DNA of 64,000 bases from Streptomyces sp. PsTaAH-137 (GCF_003259365.1 NZ_QLLY01000011.1:62001-126000), one strand, 5' to 3'; positions 32,867-42,286 are shown, numbered from the stretch's first letter. Made by a program: numbers and translations. The notes: generated by a model not told the origin, from the sequence alone.

Positions 32867-34324
32867 CTACGCGGTCCGCCGGATCAGGGCCAGATACATC
32901 GCGTCGGTCCCGTGCAGATGCGGCCACAGCTGCACGTCGGGCCCGTCCCCGAGCGCGGGCACGCCCTCCATCAGCGGCCGCGCGTCGATGAGTTCGGCCC
33001 CGCCGACCGACTTCAGCACGTCGTCGACGACGGCCCGCGTCTCGGCGAGGTGCGGTGAGCACGTCGCGTACCCCACGACGCCGCCGACCCGCACGGAGTC
33101 GAGCGCCGTGCGCAGCAGACTCCGCTGGAGCGGCCCGAACCCGTCGAGGTCCTCCGGCCGCCGCCGCCAGCGCGCCTCGGGCCGCCGGCGCAGGGCGCCG
33201 AGTCCGGTGCAGGGCACGTCCATGAGGACGCGGTCGAAGGTCCCGGAGCGCCACGGCGGCCGGGTCCCGTCCGCCGCGATCACCTGGTACGGCCCCGGGT
33301 TGCCGGCCAGTGCCTTGCCGACGAGTCCGGCCCGGTGCGTCTGCTTCTCGGAGGCGAGGAGCACGGCGCCGCGCTCGGCGGCGAGCCCGGCGAGCATGGC
33401 GGCCTTGCCGCCCGGGCCTGCGCACCCGTCGAGCCACGTGCTGTCCGAACCCTCGACCGGAGCGTTCGCGAGCGCGAGCGCGACCAGCTGGCTGCCCTCG
33501 TCCTGCACTCCGGCGCGCCCGGTCCTGACGACGTCGAACGCCCCCGGCTCGCCGCCCTCGGTGAGCCGTACGGCATACGGCGACCAGCGGCCCGGCAGCC
33601 CCGAGTCCTCCCCGACCTCGGCGAGGACGGCCTCGGCCGTGGTCCGTCCGGGGCGTGCCACGAGCGTCACCTCGGGCCGCTCGTTGTCCGCCTCCAGCAG
33701 GTCCTCGATCCCGGCCCGGCCGCCGCCCAGCGAGTCCCACAGGGCCGACACCACCCATCGCGGATGCGAATGGACGACGGCGAGATGGTCCTCGGGGTCC
33801 TCGTCGTACGGCGGCGCGACGCGCTCCAGCCAGGCGTCGAGATCGTGCTGCGAGACCTTCCGCAGCACCGCGTTGACGAACTTGGCCCGCCCGTCGCCGA
33901 GCACGACCCGCGCCAGCTCCACCGACGCGGAGACGGCGGCGTGCGTCGGGATCCGCGTCCCGAGCAGCTGGTGCACACCCAGGTTCAGGACGTCCAGGAC
34001 CGGCGGGTCGACCTCGCGGAGCGGCCGGTCGATGCAGGCCGCCACGATCGCGTCGTACGTGCCCTGGAGGCGCAACGTCCCGTAGACGAGCTCGGTCGCC
34101 AGCGCGGCGTCCCGCCCGTCGAACCCCTCCTTCGCCCGGGCCTTCTTGAGCAGCGGCGGCAGCACGAGGTTCGCGTACGCGTCCCGCTCGTCGACCGCGC
34201 GCAGCACCTCGAAGGCGAGGATGCGCGCCGGGTCCTTCTTGGGCCGGCGGTGGGGCTTGCCGGGCTTGCCGGATGTGCCGGACTTCCCGGCGCCGCGGTT
34301 CGACGAGGTCGGCTGGTCGTTCAA
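32867..34324 (-). CDS. rsmB: 16S rRNA m5C967 methyltransferase RsmB (Fmu/Sun)
   Basis: The protein has 485 aa: a basic disordered start (about 1-30), a NusB-like RNA-binding domain (about 32-165) and a SAM-dependent methyltransferase domain (about 180-484). Motifs include the SAM loop WLDGCAGPGGKAAML, DVPCTGLGALRRRPEARW with one catalytic Cys, and YATCSPHLAETRAVV with the other. The likely start is a TTG at 34324 with GGAG at the right spacing. It methylates C967 (E. coli numbering) of 16S rRNA. It lies just downstream of fmt. Confidence 0.94.
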   Translation of the reverse strand: MNDQPTSSNRGAGKSGTSGKPGKPHRRPKKDPARILAFEVLRAVDERDAYANLVLPPLLKKARAKEGFDGRDAALATELVYGTLRLQGTYDAIVAACIDRPLREVDPPVLDVLNLGVHQLLGTRIPTHAAVSASVELARVVLGDGRAKFVNAVLRKVSQHDLDAWLERVAPPYDEDPEDHLAVVHSHPRWVVSALWDSLGGGRAGIEDLLEADNERPEVTLVARPGRTTAEAVLAEVGEDSGLPGRWSPYAVRLTEGGEPGAFDVVRTGRAGVQDEGSQLVALALANAPVEGSDSTWLDGCAGPGGKAAMLAGLAAERGAVLLASEKQTHRAGLVGKALAGNPGPYQVIAADGTRPPWRSGTFDRVLMDVPCTGLGALRRRPEARWRRRPEDLDGFGPLQRSLLRTALDSVRVGGVVGYATCSPHLAETRAVVDDVLKSVGGAELIDARPLMEGVPALGDGPDVQLWPHLHGTDAMYLALIRRTA

Positions 34325-34428
34325 AGGTGCTCCGCTGCTGGATTCGTACGGGCGTCACGCGCAAGGTCGTACGCCGATGTGAACCCTCCAAGACTACGGC
34401 CCGGCGCCCTCCCGGGCCGCTCCGGGCC

Positions 34429-35358
34429 TCAGCCCAGCCGCTCCCCCGCCGCGATCCGTACCCCGCGCGCCCAGTCCGCCGCCGCCATCGGCTTCTTGCC
34501 CTGAGCCTGCACCCACAGCAGCTCGACGGCGTACGAGCCGGTGCCCACGTACAGATTCTTCTTGCCGACGGCCAGCTCGCCCGGGGCCAGGTCGGTGCGG
34601 TCCGGCACCGGCACGGCGGAGCGGACCTTGAGCCGCTCCCCCCGGAACTCGGTCCAGGCGCCGGGCGCGGGCGTGCAACCGCGCACGACACGGTCCACGC
34701 GGAGCGCGGGCGCGGCCCAGTCGATCCGGGCGTCCTCGACCGTGATCTTCGGGGCGAGGGAGACGCCGTCGGCGGGCTGCGGCACGGCCTGCACGGAGCC
34801 GTCCTCGATCCCGTCCATCGTCGCGACGAGCAGCCCGGCACCGGCGAACGCGAGCCGCGTCAGCATGTCCCCGCTGGTGTCCGTGGACCGGACCGCTTCC
34901 GTCACCGTGCCGTAGACGGGCCCGGAGTCGAGGCCCTCCTCGATGAGGAAGGTCGAGGCGCCGGTGATCTCGTCGCCGGCCATGATCGAGTGCTGCACGG
35001 GCGCCGCGCCGCGCCAGGCGGGCAGCAGCGAGAAGTGCAGATTGACCCAGCCGCGGGCGGGCACGTCGAGCGCGATCTTCGGCAGCAGCGCGCCGTAGGC
35101 GACGACCGGGCAGCAGTCCGGGCCGATCTCGCGCAACCGGGCCAGGAACTCCTCGTCGCGGGGCTTCGCGGGCTTGAGCACCTCGATGCCCGCCTCCTCG
35201 GCCCGCTCGGCGACCGGGCTCGCGATCAGGCGGCGGCCGCGCCCGGCGGGGGCGTCGGGCCGGGTGACGACCGCGGCGACCTCGTGCCGGTCGGAGGCGA
35301 TCAGGGCGTCCAGGGCGGGAACGGCGACCTCGGGGGTGCCGGCGAAGACGAGCTTCAT
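34429..35358 (-). CDS. fmt: Methionyl-tRNA formyltransferase
   Basis: This 309-aa enzyme formylates initiator Met-tRNA using 10-formyl-THF. The N-terminal formyltransferase fold has MKLVFAGTPEVAVPALDAL, VNLHFSLLPAWRGAAPVQ (His and the SLLP loop) and TGASTFLIEEGLDSGPV with the catalytic Asp. A C-terminal OB-like domain binds tRNA. The start is the ATG at 35358. The upstream neighbour in many genomes is def, but here it is a divergent unrelated gene. Confidence 0.96.
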   Translation of the reverse strand: MKLVFAGTPEVAVPALDALIASDRHEVAAVVTRPDAPAGRGRRLIASPVAERAEEAGIEVLKPAKPRDEEFLARLREIGPDCCPVVAYGALLPKIALDVPARGWVNLHFSLLPAWRGAAPVQHSIMAGDEITGASTFLIEEGLDSGPVYGTVTEAVRSTDTSGDMLTRLAFAGAGLLVATMDGIEDGSVQAVPQPADGVSLAPKITVEDARIDWAAPALRVDRVVRGCTPAPGAWTEFRGERLKVRSAVPVPDRTDLAPGELAVGKKNLYVGTGSYAVELLWVQAQGKKPMAAADWARGVRIAAGERLG

Positions 35359-35509
35359 CGGTGGATCGTGGCCTCTCGGGCGGGGTGACGGGCAGCGCAC
35401 CAGTCTATGGGGGCCCGGTCGCACCCACGCATGGGGCGCACGCCAGAACGTGCGCCCTGCGCATATGCGGATACGCCCGAACAGCGTGACCCCTCACCGC
35501 ATGGCGCGT

Positions 35510-35530
35510 TGGTCAAGAAAGAGTTGACCA
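35510..35530. promoter_or_regulatory. Palindrome upstream of the helix-turn-helix-like gene
   Basis: TGGTCAA-(7)-TTGACCA is a perfect 7-bp inverted repeat with an A-rich centre, 104 bases before the start at 35634. The right arm contains TTGACC, usable as a -35 hexamer, so a bound regulator would block it. Autoregulation by the downstream protein is a possibility only. Confidence 0.45.
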
Positions 35531-35633
35531 GTCAGCGGGCCGTCAGCACTCGATCGTCGCCGGAAAAAGTCGCCGTTCGGTGCGTGACCGGCCCATCATT
35601 CTCATCTTCATCGCCGGTTCGAGAGGCTTGTAA

Positions 35634-36203
35634 ATGGCCGACCACGCAACCCACGACGCCCAGGCACGGGCCAGCCTGCACCTGCTGGTGCGGGACATCG
35701 AGCGGGTCCGACGGCAGGTGGACGCACTGCGCACCCTCACCGCACAGCTCGGCAACGTCTACCGCCCGCGCCGCTCCGGCCCCTCCGCGGGCTTCGTCGT
35801 CTACGGCAGGGCGCCCGCCCCGACCGTCCGCCTCGCCCAGGAGCTGCGGGACAGCGTCGAGACCCTGGTGACAGCCGCCGTGGACTTCGACCGCTCGCTG
35901 GGCTTCTCGTGGGACGCGGTGGGCTCCGCGCTCGGAGTCACCAAGCAGGCGGTGCACCGCCGCTACGGGGCGCGCAGGGCCGCGACCCAGGCCGCCGCCG
36001 AGGCCGAGCGCGCCACCGACGCCCCGGCCACCACCGCACCCGCGCCCCGGCCGCCGCTTCCGCTGACGGCGGGACCGCTGACCGCGGGACCGCTGCCCTC
36101 GGTGCCCGCCGCCCGGTCGATGCCGACCCAGCCGACCGCGGGCAGCTCCGGTCTGCGTGAGGAGGCGCGGCCGACCGCCTTCCCCGGTCCGCGCAACGGT
36201 TGA
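35634..36203 (+). CDS. Hypothetical protein with helix-turn-helix-like segment and Pro-rich tail
   Basis: I do not recognise a named family. The 189-aa protein has a helical N-terminal half (LHLLVRDIERVRRQVDALRT), a segment that looks like a helix-turn-helix (FSWDAVGSALGVTKQAVHRR, about 99-118) and a Pro/Ala/Thr-rich C-terminal third (about 125-189) with a PLTAGPLTAGPLPS repeat. GAGAGG precedes the ATG. It may bind DNA; the KQAVHRRYG pattern occurs in several Streptomyces hypothetical proteins. It lies divergent from fmt and converges on priA. Confidence 0.75.
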   Translation: MADHATHDAQARASLHLLVRDIERVRRQVDALRTLTAQLGNVYRPRRSGPSAGFVVYGRAPAPTVRLAQELRDSVETLVTAAVDFDRSLGFSWDAVGSALGVTKQAVHRRYGARRAATQAAAEAERATDAPATTAPAPRPPLPLTAGPLTAGPLPSVPAARSMPTQPTAGSSGLREEARPTAFPGPRNG

Positions 36204-36314
36204 TACCGGCCCGGCCGATCCGCCGGTCCCCGCTCGACGCAGCCTCCCCGCACCTCGTGTCCGGGGAGGCTTCGCCATGTTGACGCTCCCGCGGCAACCG
36301 GGCCTGACGCCGGG

Positions 36315-38465
36315 TCACCCGATGTCGAGCGGATCCACCCGTACGCGCACCGGCTCGTTCCCGCCGCGCGCCATCCGTGCCGCCTGCGCCTGCTTGAGGG
36401 CGGCCGCGAGGGCGGCGCCGCTGCCCGGCGGGACCCGCACGAGCGCCCGCTCCCAGTGCTCACCGGACGGGGGCGCTCCCGGCCTGCGCGTCCCCCCGCC
36501 GCCGCTCTCGGGCACCGGCACGGGCCCCAGCACCTCGGCGTCCGCGGGCAGTTCGACCGCGCCCAGGAACGCGGCCAGCGCATCCGGCAGCCCGCTCACC
36601 GCGGCCATCCGCGACACGGGCGGGAAGCCCAGCTCGGCACGGTCGGCGAGTTCCCGCACCGCGTGCCCCACCGGGTCCCAGCGCACCAGAGCCTGCACGG
36701 GCCGCAGCGTCGGCTCGGCCACGACCACGACGGTGCCGCCCGCCTCCTGGGGCCGGACCAGCGCGGACGCGGCGATCCAGCGCCGCAGCGCGTCCTCGCC
36801 GGCCCGCAGGTCGGGGCGCCCGAGCATGGCCCAGCCGTCGAGCAGCAGGGCCGCCGCGTAGCCTCCCTCGGCCACCGGCTCGGCGCCGGGCGTGCTCACC
36901 ACGAGCGCCGGCTCCCCGGAGACGGTGTCGAGCACCTGCTCGCGCCCCGAGGTCCGCACCGGCACGGCGGCGAACGCCCGCCCCAGCTCCTCGGCGGTCC
37001 GGCGGGCGCCGACGACCTGGGCCCGCAACCGGGTGCCCCCGCACTCGGCGCAGCTCCAGCCGGGCTCCTCCCGCCCGCACCAGCCGCAGGCGAGCACCCC
37101 GGTCGCCTCCCGGGCCTCCAGCGGCCCGGCACACGCCCGGCACCTGGCGGGCTCCCGGCAGCGCTGGCAGGCGAGCCGGGGCACGTATCCGCGCCGGGGC
37201 ACCTGCACGAGCACGGGTCCCTCGCGCAGCGCCGTCCGCGCGGTCTCCCACGCGATACTGGGCAGCCGGGCCGCCCGCGCCGCCTCGTCCCGCGCGAGAT
37301 CGAGATCGCCGACGGTCCGCACGAGCGGCGCGGCCCGCCGGACCTCGGCGCGCGGGGCGGCGATCGCGGCGGCCCACCCGCTGCGCACCAGCTGCGCCGC
37401 CTCGACGGTGCAGCTCCAACTCCCCGCCAGGAAGGCGCACTTGTCCCGGGCGGCCCGCAGTTCGAGGACCTCTCGCACATGCGGGAACGGCGCATGGTCG
37501 TCGCTGTGGTGCGCGTCCCCGTCGTCCCACACCACGACGAGCCCCAGCTCCCGTACGGGAGCGAACATGGCCGCCCTGGTCCCGACCACGGCCCGTACCG
37601 CTCCGCGCCGCACGGCGAGCCATTCCGAGTACCGCCGCTGCTGTCCGGCCTCGGCGGTCAGCAGGGCGTGCTGTCCGGGCCCGAGAAGGTCCCCCAGCGC
37701 CTGATCGACGCGGGCCGCGAGCCGCACGGTCGGTACGACGACCAGGGCCCCGCGCCCCGAGGCAAGGGTCGCCTGTACGGCCCGGGCGATCTCCTCGGCC
37801 CACTCGGGGCCGGGCAGCGCGGTCCACACCGCGCGCGGCGAGCCCCCTGCGGCGAGCGAGGCGACGAAGTCGGCCCCTCGCTCGTACCGCTGCCAGGAGC
37901 CGGGCTCGGGCGCGGCGGGCGGCGCGGGCGGCGGCGGGAACTCGCGCGCCTCGGCCTTGGCGTGCCGGGGCGGAACGGCCAGCTGGAGCACGTCGGCGAG
38001 GCTCCCGGCGTACCGGTCGGCCACCGCCCGCGTCAGCCCGAGGAGCTCCGGTCCGAGCACCGGCTCGGGCGACACGACCTGCGCCAGGGCGGCCAGCGGC
38101 CCCTGGTACTCGGCCTCGGCGACCCGCTCGACGAGGAACCCGTCGATGAGCCCGCCGCCCTCGCGCCGCCCGTCCCGCACGTTCTTCGACCCGGCCCCGA
38201 ACCGCACCCGGACCCGGACCCCCGGCTGCGCGACCGCGTCCAGCTCCTCGGGCACGGCGTACTCGAAGTACCGGTCGAGGTGCAGTACGCCCTTGTCGAC
38301 GAGCACTCGCGCGACGGGCAGCTCCTTGGCCAGCGCGGCCCCCCGCCAGGTCCGCGGCTTGGCCTTCGGCGCCTTGGCCCGGCGCACGCTCTCCCGGATC
38401 AGCGCGAGCTGCTCGGGCTCCTCCGCGCCGCCACCCCGCTCAGACCTGCCGTTCTCGCTGCTCAC
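36315..38465 (-). CDS. priA: Primosomal protein N' (PriA), helicase motifs lost
   Basis: The product has 716 aa from the GTG at 38465, where AGGA is well placed; an in-frame start eight codons earlier is possible. The 3'-DNA-binding domain (about 45-150) and the zinc cysteines (CQRCREPARCRACAGP, CGWCGREEPGWSCAECGG) are intact. Walker A (GVTGSGKT in E. coli) is replaced by an ALPGPEWA-like stretch, the DEEH box by VVWDDGDAHHS, and motif VI (QVAGRAGR) is absent. Actinobacterial PriA proteins share this loss and are thought to load the replisome without unwinding. It follows metK on the minus strand. Confidence 0.92.
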   Translation of the reverse strand: MSSENGRSERGGGAEEPEQLALIRESVRRAKAPKAKPRTWRGAALAKELPVARVLVDKGVLHLDRYFEYAVPEELDAVAQPGVRVRVRFGAGSKNVRDGRREGGGLIDGFLVERVAEAEYQGPLAALAQVVSPEPVLGPELLGLTRAVADRYAGSLADVLQLAVPPRHAKAEAREFPPPPAPPAAPEPGSWQRYERGADFVASLAAGGSPRAVWTALPGPEWAEEIARAVQATLASGRGALVVVPTVRLAARVDQALGDLLGPGQHALLTAEAGQQRRYSEWLAVRRGAVRAVVGTRAAMFAPVRELGLVVVWDDGDAHHSDDHAPFPHVREVLELRAARDKCAFLAGSWSCTVEAAQLVRSGWAAAIAAPRAEVRRAAPLVRTVGDLDLARDEAARAARLPSIAWETARTALREGPVLVQVPRRGYVPRLACQRCREPARCRACAGPLEAREATGVLACGWCGREEPGWSCAECGGTRLRAQVVGARRTAEELGRAFAAVPVRTSGREQVLDTVSGEPALVVSTPGAEPVAEGGYAAALLLDGWAMLGRPDLRAGEDALRRWIAASALVRPQEAGGTVVVVAEPTLRPVQALVRWDPVGHAVRELADRAELGFPPVSRMAAVSGLPDALAAFLGAVELPADAEVLGPVPVPESGGGGTRRPGAPPSGEHWERALVRVPPGSGAALAAALKQAQAARMARGGNEPVRVRVDPLDIG

Positions 38466-38516
38466 ACGTGCATTCCTACCAGAGGGCACCGACAGCGGGC
38501 CGCGCCCGGAAAAGCA

Positions 38517-38552
38517 GCGGGCCCGGCCCTCCCGAAGGAGAACCGGGCCCGC
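38517..38552 (-). terminator. Terminator downstream of metK
   Basis: A 10-bp inverted repeat GCGGGCCCGG/CCGGGCCCGC (38517-38526 with 38543-38552) with a 16-nt loop follows the metK stop on the minus strand and precedes priA by about 50 bases. It should separate metK from priA transcription, perhaps incompletely. Confidence 0.65.
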
Positions 38553-38570
38553 AGGGCACGAAGGCGGGAC

Positions 38571-39779
38571 CTAGACCCCGGCGGCCTTGCGCAGCGCGTC
38601 CACGCGGTCGGTCTTCTCCCACGTGAAGTCGGGCAGCGCGCGCCCGAAGTGGCCGTAGGCGGCCGTCTGGGAGTAGATCGGGCGGAGCAGGTCGAGGTCG
38701 CGGATGATCGCGGCCGGGCGGAGGTCGAAGACCTCGGAGATGGCCTGCTCGATCTTGTCGGTGTCGACCGTCGCGGTGCCGAACGTCTCCACGAACAGGC
38801 CCACCGGCTCGGCCTTGCCGATCGCGTACGCGACCTGGACCTCGCAGCGCGAGGCGAGGCCCGCGGCGACGACGTTCTTGGCGACCCAGCGCATCGCGTA
38901 CGCGGCCGAGCGGTCCACCTTGGACGGGTCCTTGCCCGAGAAGGCGCCGCCGCCGTGGCGGGCGTAGCCGCCGTACGTGTCGATGATGATCTTGCGGCCG
39001 GTCAGGCCGGCGTCACCCATCGGGCCGCCGATCTCGAAGCGGCCGGTCGGGTTGACCAGCAGGCGGTAGCCCTCGGTCTCCAGCTTGATGCCGTCGTCGA
39101 GGAGGGCCTTCAGCTCCGGCTCCACGACGAACTCGCGGATGTCGGGGGCGAGCAGCGACTCCAGGTCGATGTCGGAGGCGTGCTGCGAGGAGACCACGAC
39201 CGTGTCGAGGCGGACGGCCTTGTCGCCGTCGTACTCGATGGTGACCTGCGTCTTGCCGTCGGGGCGCAGGTAGGGGATCGTGCCGTTCTTGCGGACCTCG
39301 GAGAGGCGGCGCGACAGGCGGTGCGCGAGGTGGATCGGGAGCGGCATCAGCTCCGGGGTCTCGTCGCACGCGTAGCCGAACATCAGGCCCTGGTCGCCGG
39401 CGCCCTGCTTGTCGAGCTCGTCGTCATCGCCCTCGACCCGCTTCTCGTACGCGGTGTCGACGCCCTGCGCGATGTCCGGGGACTGCGAGCCGATCGAGAC
39501 GGAGACGCCGCACGAGGCGCCGTCGAAGCCCTTCTTCGACGAGTCGTAGCCGATCTCCAGGATCTTCTCGCGCACGAGCTGCGCGATCGGCGCGTACGCC
39601 TTGGTGGTGACCTCGCCGGCCACGTGCACGAGGCCCGTGGTGATCAGCGTCTCGACGGCCACGCGGGACGTGGGGTCCTCGCGCAGCAGCGCGTCGAGAA
39701 TGGTGTCGCTGATCTGGTCAGCGATCTTGTCGGGGTGGCCCTCGGTCACGGACTCCGAGGTGAACAGGCGACGGGACAC
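38571..39779 (-). CDS. metK: S-adenosylmethionine synthetase
   Basis: This 402-aa enzyme makes SAM from methionine and ATP. Signatures are TEGHPDKIADQISDTILD, GAGDQGLMFGYACDE (ATP-binding hexapeptide region) and the P-loop-like GGGAFSGKDPSKVDRSAAY. The GTG start at 39779 has AGGGAG upstream. SAM level affects secondary metabolism in Streptomyces. I looked for a SAM riboswitch in the 250-base leader and saw none of the known consensus blocks. Confidence 0.98.
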   Translation of the reverse strand: MSRRLFTSESVTEGHPDKIADQISDTILDALLREDPTSRVAVETLITTGLVHVAGEVTTKAYAPIAQLVREKILEIGYDSSKKGFDGASCGVSVSIGSQSPDIAQGVDTAYEKRVEGDDDELDKQGAGDQGLMFGYACDETPELMPLPIHLAHRLSRRLSEVRKNGTIPYLRPDGKTQVTIEYDGDKAVRLDTVVVSSQHASDIDLESLLAPDIREFVVEPELKALLDDGIKLETEGYRLLVNPTGRFEIGGPMGDAGLTGRKIIIDTYGGYARHGGGAFSGKDPSKVDRSAAYAMRWVAKNVVAAGLASRCEVQVAYAIGKAEPVGLFVETFGTATVDTDKIEQAISEVFDLRPAAIIRDLDLLRPIYSQTAAYGHFGRALPDFTWEKTDRVDALRKAAGV

Positions 39780-40030
39780 AACGCTCCCTGTGGTTGCAGC
39801 GGCTGCTGGCTGATCATTTGCGGATGGGTACGGGGGCTGCGCCCGACGACATCCGGAAACAGTTTATCGGTCGTGCTCGCTCGCCGGACCACGCGTCTCG
39901 CCTACTGGGAGCGCTGTGACCTGCGACACCGCATTCTCCGATATGACGATCGGTCTTAGGAAGAGCGCGGGACGCCCGAAATTCCGGTGATTTCGGGGCT
40001 TCGGTGCGTCCGAAGGGGCGAATGCGGATT

Positions 40031-41245
40031 TCACTCCTGATGCGGCAACCGGGACACGACCTGGTCCCAGATCAGGTCCGCGAGCCCTTCCTTGGGGCCG
40101 TACGGCACCGGGGTCTCGCTGCCGTCGGCGCCGAGGATCACGGCCTCGTTCTCCTCCGCGCCGAACGTCTTGCGCTCCCCGACCTCGTTGACGACGAGCA
40201 GGTCACAGCCCTTGCGGGCGAGCTTGGCGCGGCCGTTGGCGAGGACGTCGTCGGTCTCGGCGGCGAAGCCGACGACCACCTGTCCGGGCCGCGGGCGCCC
40301 GGCGGAGATCTCGGCCAGGATGTCGGGATTGCGGACGAGGGCGATCGGCGCGGGCTCCTCGCCGTCCTTCTTCTTGATCTTGCCGGTGGCGTACGTCTGC
40401 GGGCGGAAGTCGGCGACGGCGGCCGCCATGACGACCGCGTCGGCGTCGGCGGCCGCCTTCAGGACCGCCTCGCGGAGCTGGACGGCGGTGCCCACGTGGA
40501 CGACATCGACGCCGGCCGGGTCGGGCAGCGCCGCGTTCGCGGACAGCAGCGTGACCCGGGCGCCGCGCGCGGCGGCGGTGCGGGCGAGCGCGTAGCCCTG
40601 CTTGCCGGAGGAGCGGTTGCCGAGGAAGCGGACCGGGTCGAGGGGCTCGCGGGTGCCGCCCGCGCTGACCACGACGTGCCGGCCGGTCAGGTCCGGGGTC
40701 CCGGCGCCGCGGGCGAGGACCCGGCGCACGTACTCGAAGATCTCCACCGGGTCGGGGAAGCGGCCCTTGCCGGTGTCCACGCCGGTCAGCCGGCCGACGG
40801 CGGGCTCGATGACGAGGGCGCCGCGGCGGCGCAGCGTGGCGACGTTCTCCTGGGTGGCCGGGTGCTCCCACATCTCGGTGTGCATGGCGGGCGCGAAGAC
40901 GACCGGACAGCGGGCGGTCAGGAGGGTGTTCGTGAGGAGGTCGTCGGCGAGGCCGTGGGCCGCCTTCGCCAGCATGTCGGCCGTGGCCGGGGCGACGACC
41001 ACGACGTCCGCGTGCTGGCCGATCCGGACGTGCGGGACCTCGTGGACGAAGTCCCAGACCTCGGTGGAGACCGGGTTGCCGGACAGCGCCGACCAGGTCG
41101 CGGCGCCGACGAAGTGGAGCGCCGAGTCCGTGGGCACGACGCGGACGTCGTGGCCGGACTCCGTCAGGCGACGCAGCAGCTCGCACGCCTTGTAGGCGGC
41201 GATCCCACCGCTGACTCCGAGTACGACCTTGGGCTTCGACGACAC
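40031..41245 (-). CDS. coaBC: Bifunctional phosphopantothenoylcysteine synthetase/decarboxylase
   Basis: The protein has 404 aa; the GTG at 41245 is chosen because GGGGAG precedes it. The N-terminal CoaC flavoprotein domain (about 1-180) has VVLGVSGGIAAYKACELL, a catalytic His region FVHEVPHVRIG and PAMHTEMW in place of the usual PAMNxxM. The C-terminal CoaB domain (about 190-400) has VVSAGGTREPLDPVRFLGNR and VGFAAETDD. It catalyses the second and third steps of CoA synthesis from pantothenate (dfp). Upstream is rpoZ with a strong terminator between them. Confidence 0.96.
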   Translation of the reverse strand: MSSKPKVVLGVSGGIAAYKACELLRRLTESGHDVRVVPTDSALHFVGAATWSALSGNPVSTEVWDFVHEVPHVRIGQHADVVVVAPATADMLAKAAHGLADDLLTNTLLTARCPVVFAPAMHTEMWEHPATQENVATLRRRGALVIEPAVGRLTGVDTGKGRFPDPVEIFEYVRRVLARGAGTPDLTGRHVVVSAGGTREPLDPVRFLGNRSSGKQGYALARTAAARGARVTLLSANAALPDPAGVDVVHVGTAVQLREAVLKAAADADAVVMAAAVADFRPQTYATGKIKKKDGEEPAPIALVRNPDILAEISAGRPRPGQVVVGFAAETDDVLANGRAKLARKGCDLLVVNEVGERKTFGAEENEAVILGADGSETPVPYGPKEGLADLIWDQVVSRLPHQE

Positions 41246-41285
41246 CGGATCTCCCCTGGTTTCGGAAACGTACGACTCCATGACA

Positions 41286-41324
41286 CACCACAGGCCCGAC
41301 AGCGGCGCTGTCGGGCCTGTGGTG
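41286..41324 (-). terminator. Strong terminator after rpoZ
   Basis: A perfect 18-bp inverted repeat (41286-41303 with 41307-41324, loop GGC) lies 16 bases past the rpoZ stop and about 40 before the coaBC start. It should end the sIHF-gmk-rpoZ transcript, leaving coaBC with its own promoter, or act as an attenuator if read through. Confidence 0.85.
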
Positions 41325-41340
41325 ACGACCGAATGCGGTC

Positions 41341-41613
41341 TTACTGCGCCGGGCCCTCGATGGCCTCGGACGTCAGCAGACCCGCGTTGATCTCGCGAAG
41401 GGCGATCGAGAGCGGCTTCTCGTGGACGTGGGTGTCCACCAGCGGGCCGACGTACTCGAGCAGGCCCTCACCGAGCTGCGAGTAGTACGCGTTGATCTGA
41501 CGCGCGCGCTTGGCGGCGTAGATGACCAGGCTGTACTTCGAGTCGGTTGCTTCGAGCAGCTCATCAATCGGCGGGTTGATGATGCCCTCGGGCGCGGTGA
41601 TGGAAGAGGACAC
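41341..41613 (-). CDS. rpoZ: RNA polymerase omega subunit
   Basis: This 90-aa subunit promotes RNA polymerase assembly through the beta' C-terminal region. The start is the GTG at 41613 with GGAAGG upstream, giving the usual actinobacterial N terminus SSSITAPEGIINPPIDELL. The core YSLVIYAAKRARQINAYYSQ is the conserved omega helix. It follows gmk on the same strand with a 53-base gap. Confidence 0.95.
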   Translation of the reverse strand: MSSSITAPEGIINPPIDELLEATDSKYSLVIYAAKRARQINAYYSQLGEGLLEYVGPLVDTHVHEKPLSIALREINAGLLTSEAIEGPAQ

Positions 41614-41666
41614 GCTCTGCCTTCCGATGGGGGCCGGGACCGGAGGGGGCCCGACTGGGGTAAAGA

Positions 41667-42224
41667 TCAAAGAACTTTCATCAAGGCTAGCAGCTCGCGC
41701 GCCACGTCCTCGACGGAGGTGTTGACAAGACTCGTGTCGAACTCCGTCTCGGCGGCCAGCTCCACCTTGGCGGCCTCGAGCCTGCGCTCGATGACCTCCG
41801 GCGCCTCGGTGCCCCGCCCGGTGAGCCGGCGCACCAGCTCGTCCCAGCTCGGCGGGGCGAGGAAGACCAGCTGCGCCTCGGGCATCGACTCACGGACCAG
41901 CCGGGCGCCCTGGAGGTCGATCTCGAGGAGCACCGGCTCGCCCGCCTCGAGGCGGTCGAGGACGGCACGCCGCGGGGTGCCGTAGCGGTTCCCCGCGAAC
42001 TCGGCCCACTCAAGGAGCTCGCCGTTGGCGATCAGCTTGTCCATCTCCTCGTCGGTGACGAAGAAGTACTGGACTCCGTGCTTCTCGCCCGGGCGCGGCT
42101 TGCGGGTCGTCGCCGACACCGAGAGCCAGACCTCGGGGTGTTCCTTGCGCATATGGGCGACGACCGTGCTCTTGCCGACCCCGGAGGGGCCGGAGAGCAC
42201 GGTCAGCCGCGGACGTTCACTCAT
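41667..42224 (-). CDS. gmk: Guanylate kinase
   Basis: The enzyme of 185 aa phosphorylates GMP to GDP. The P-loop is LSGPSGVGKSTVVAHM; the GMP-binding region has SATTRKPRPGEKHGVQYFFV with the two arginines and Tyr; LLEWAEFAGNRYGTP follows. The ATG at 42224 is 63 bases from the sIHF stop on the same strand. The sIHF-gmk-rpoZ order is typical of Streptomyces. Confidence 0.97.
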   Translation of the reverse strand: MSERPRLTVLSGPSGVGKSTVVAHMRKEHPEVWLSVSATTRKPRPGEKHGVQYFFVTDEEMDKLIANGELLEWAEFAGNRYGTPRRAVLDRLEAGEPVLLEIDLQGARLVRESMPEAQLVFLAPPSWDELVRRLTGRGTEAPEVIERRLEAAKVELAAETEFDTSLVNTSVEDVARELLALMKVL

Positions 42225-42286
42225 GCAGCGATTATTCCAGTTGTTCCGGAGTGCCCGGACCAGCCCCGGGGCCGGCCCGGAGTCAC

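Noticed and set aside
36456..39959. Open frame of 1167 codons on the plus strand
   Set aside because: It is antisense to priA and metK, both of which have full motif support. Composition is typical of a GC-rich shadow frame.
39780..40030. SAM riboswitch before metK
   Set aside because: I searched the 250-base leader for SAM-I and SAM-II consensus blocks and found no convincing match.
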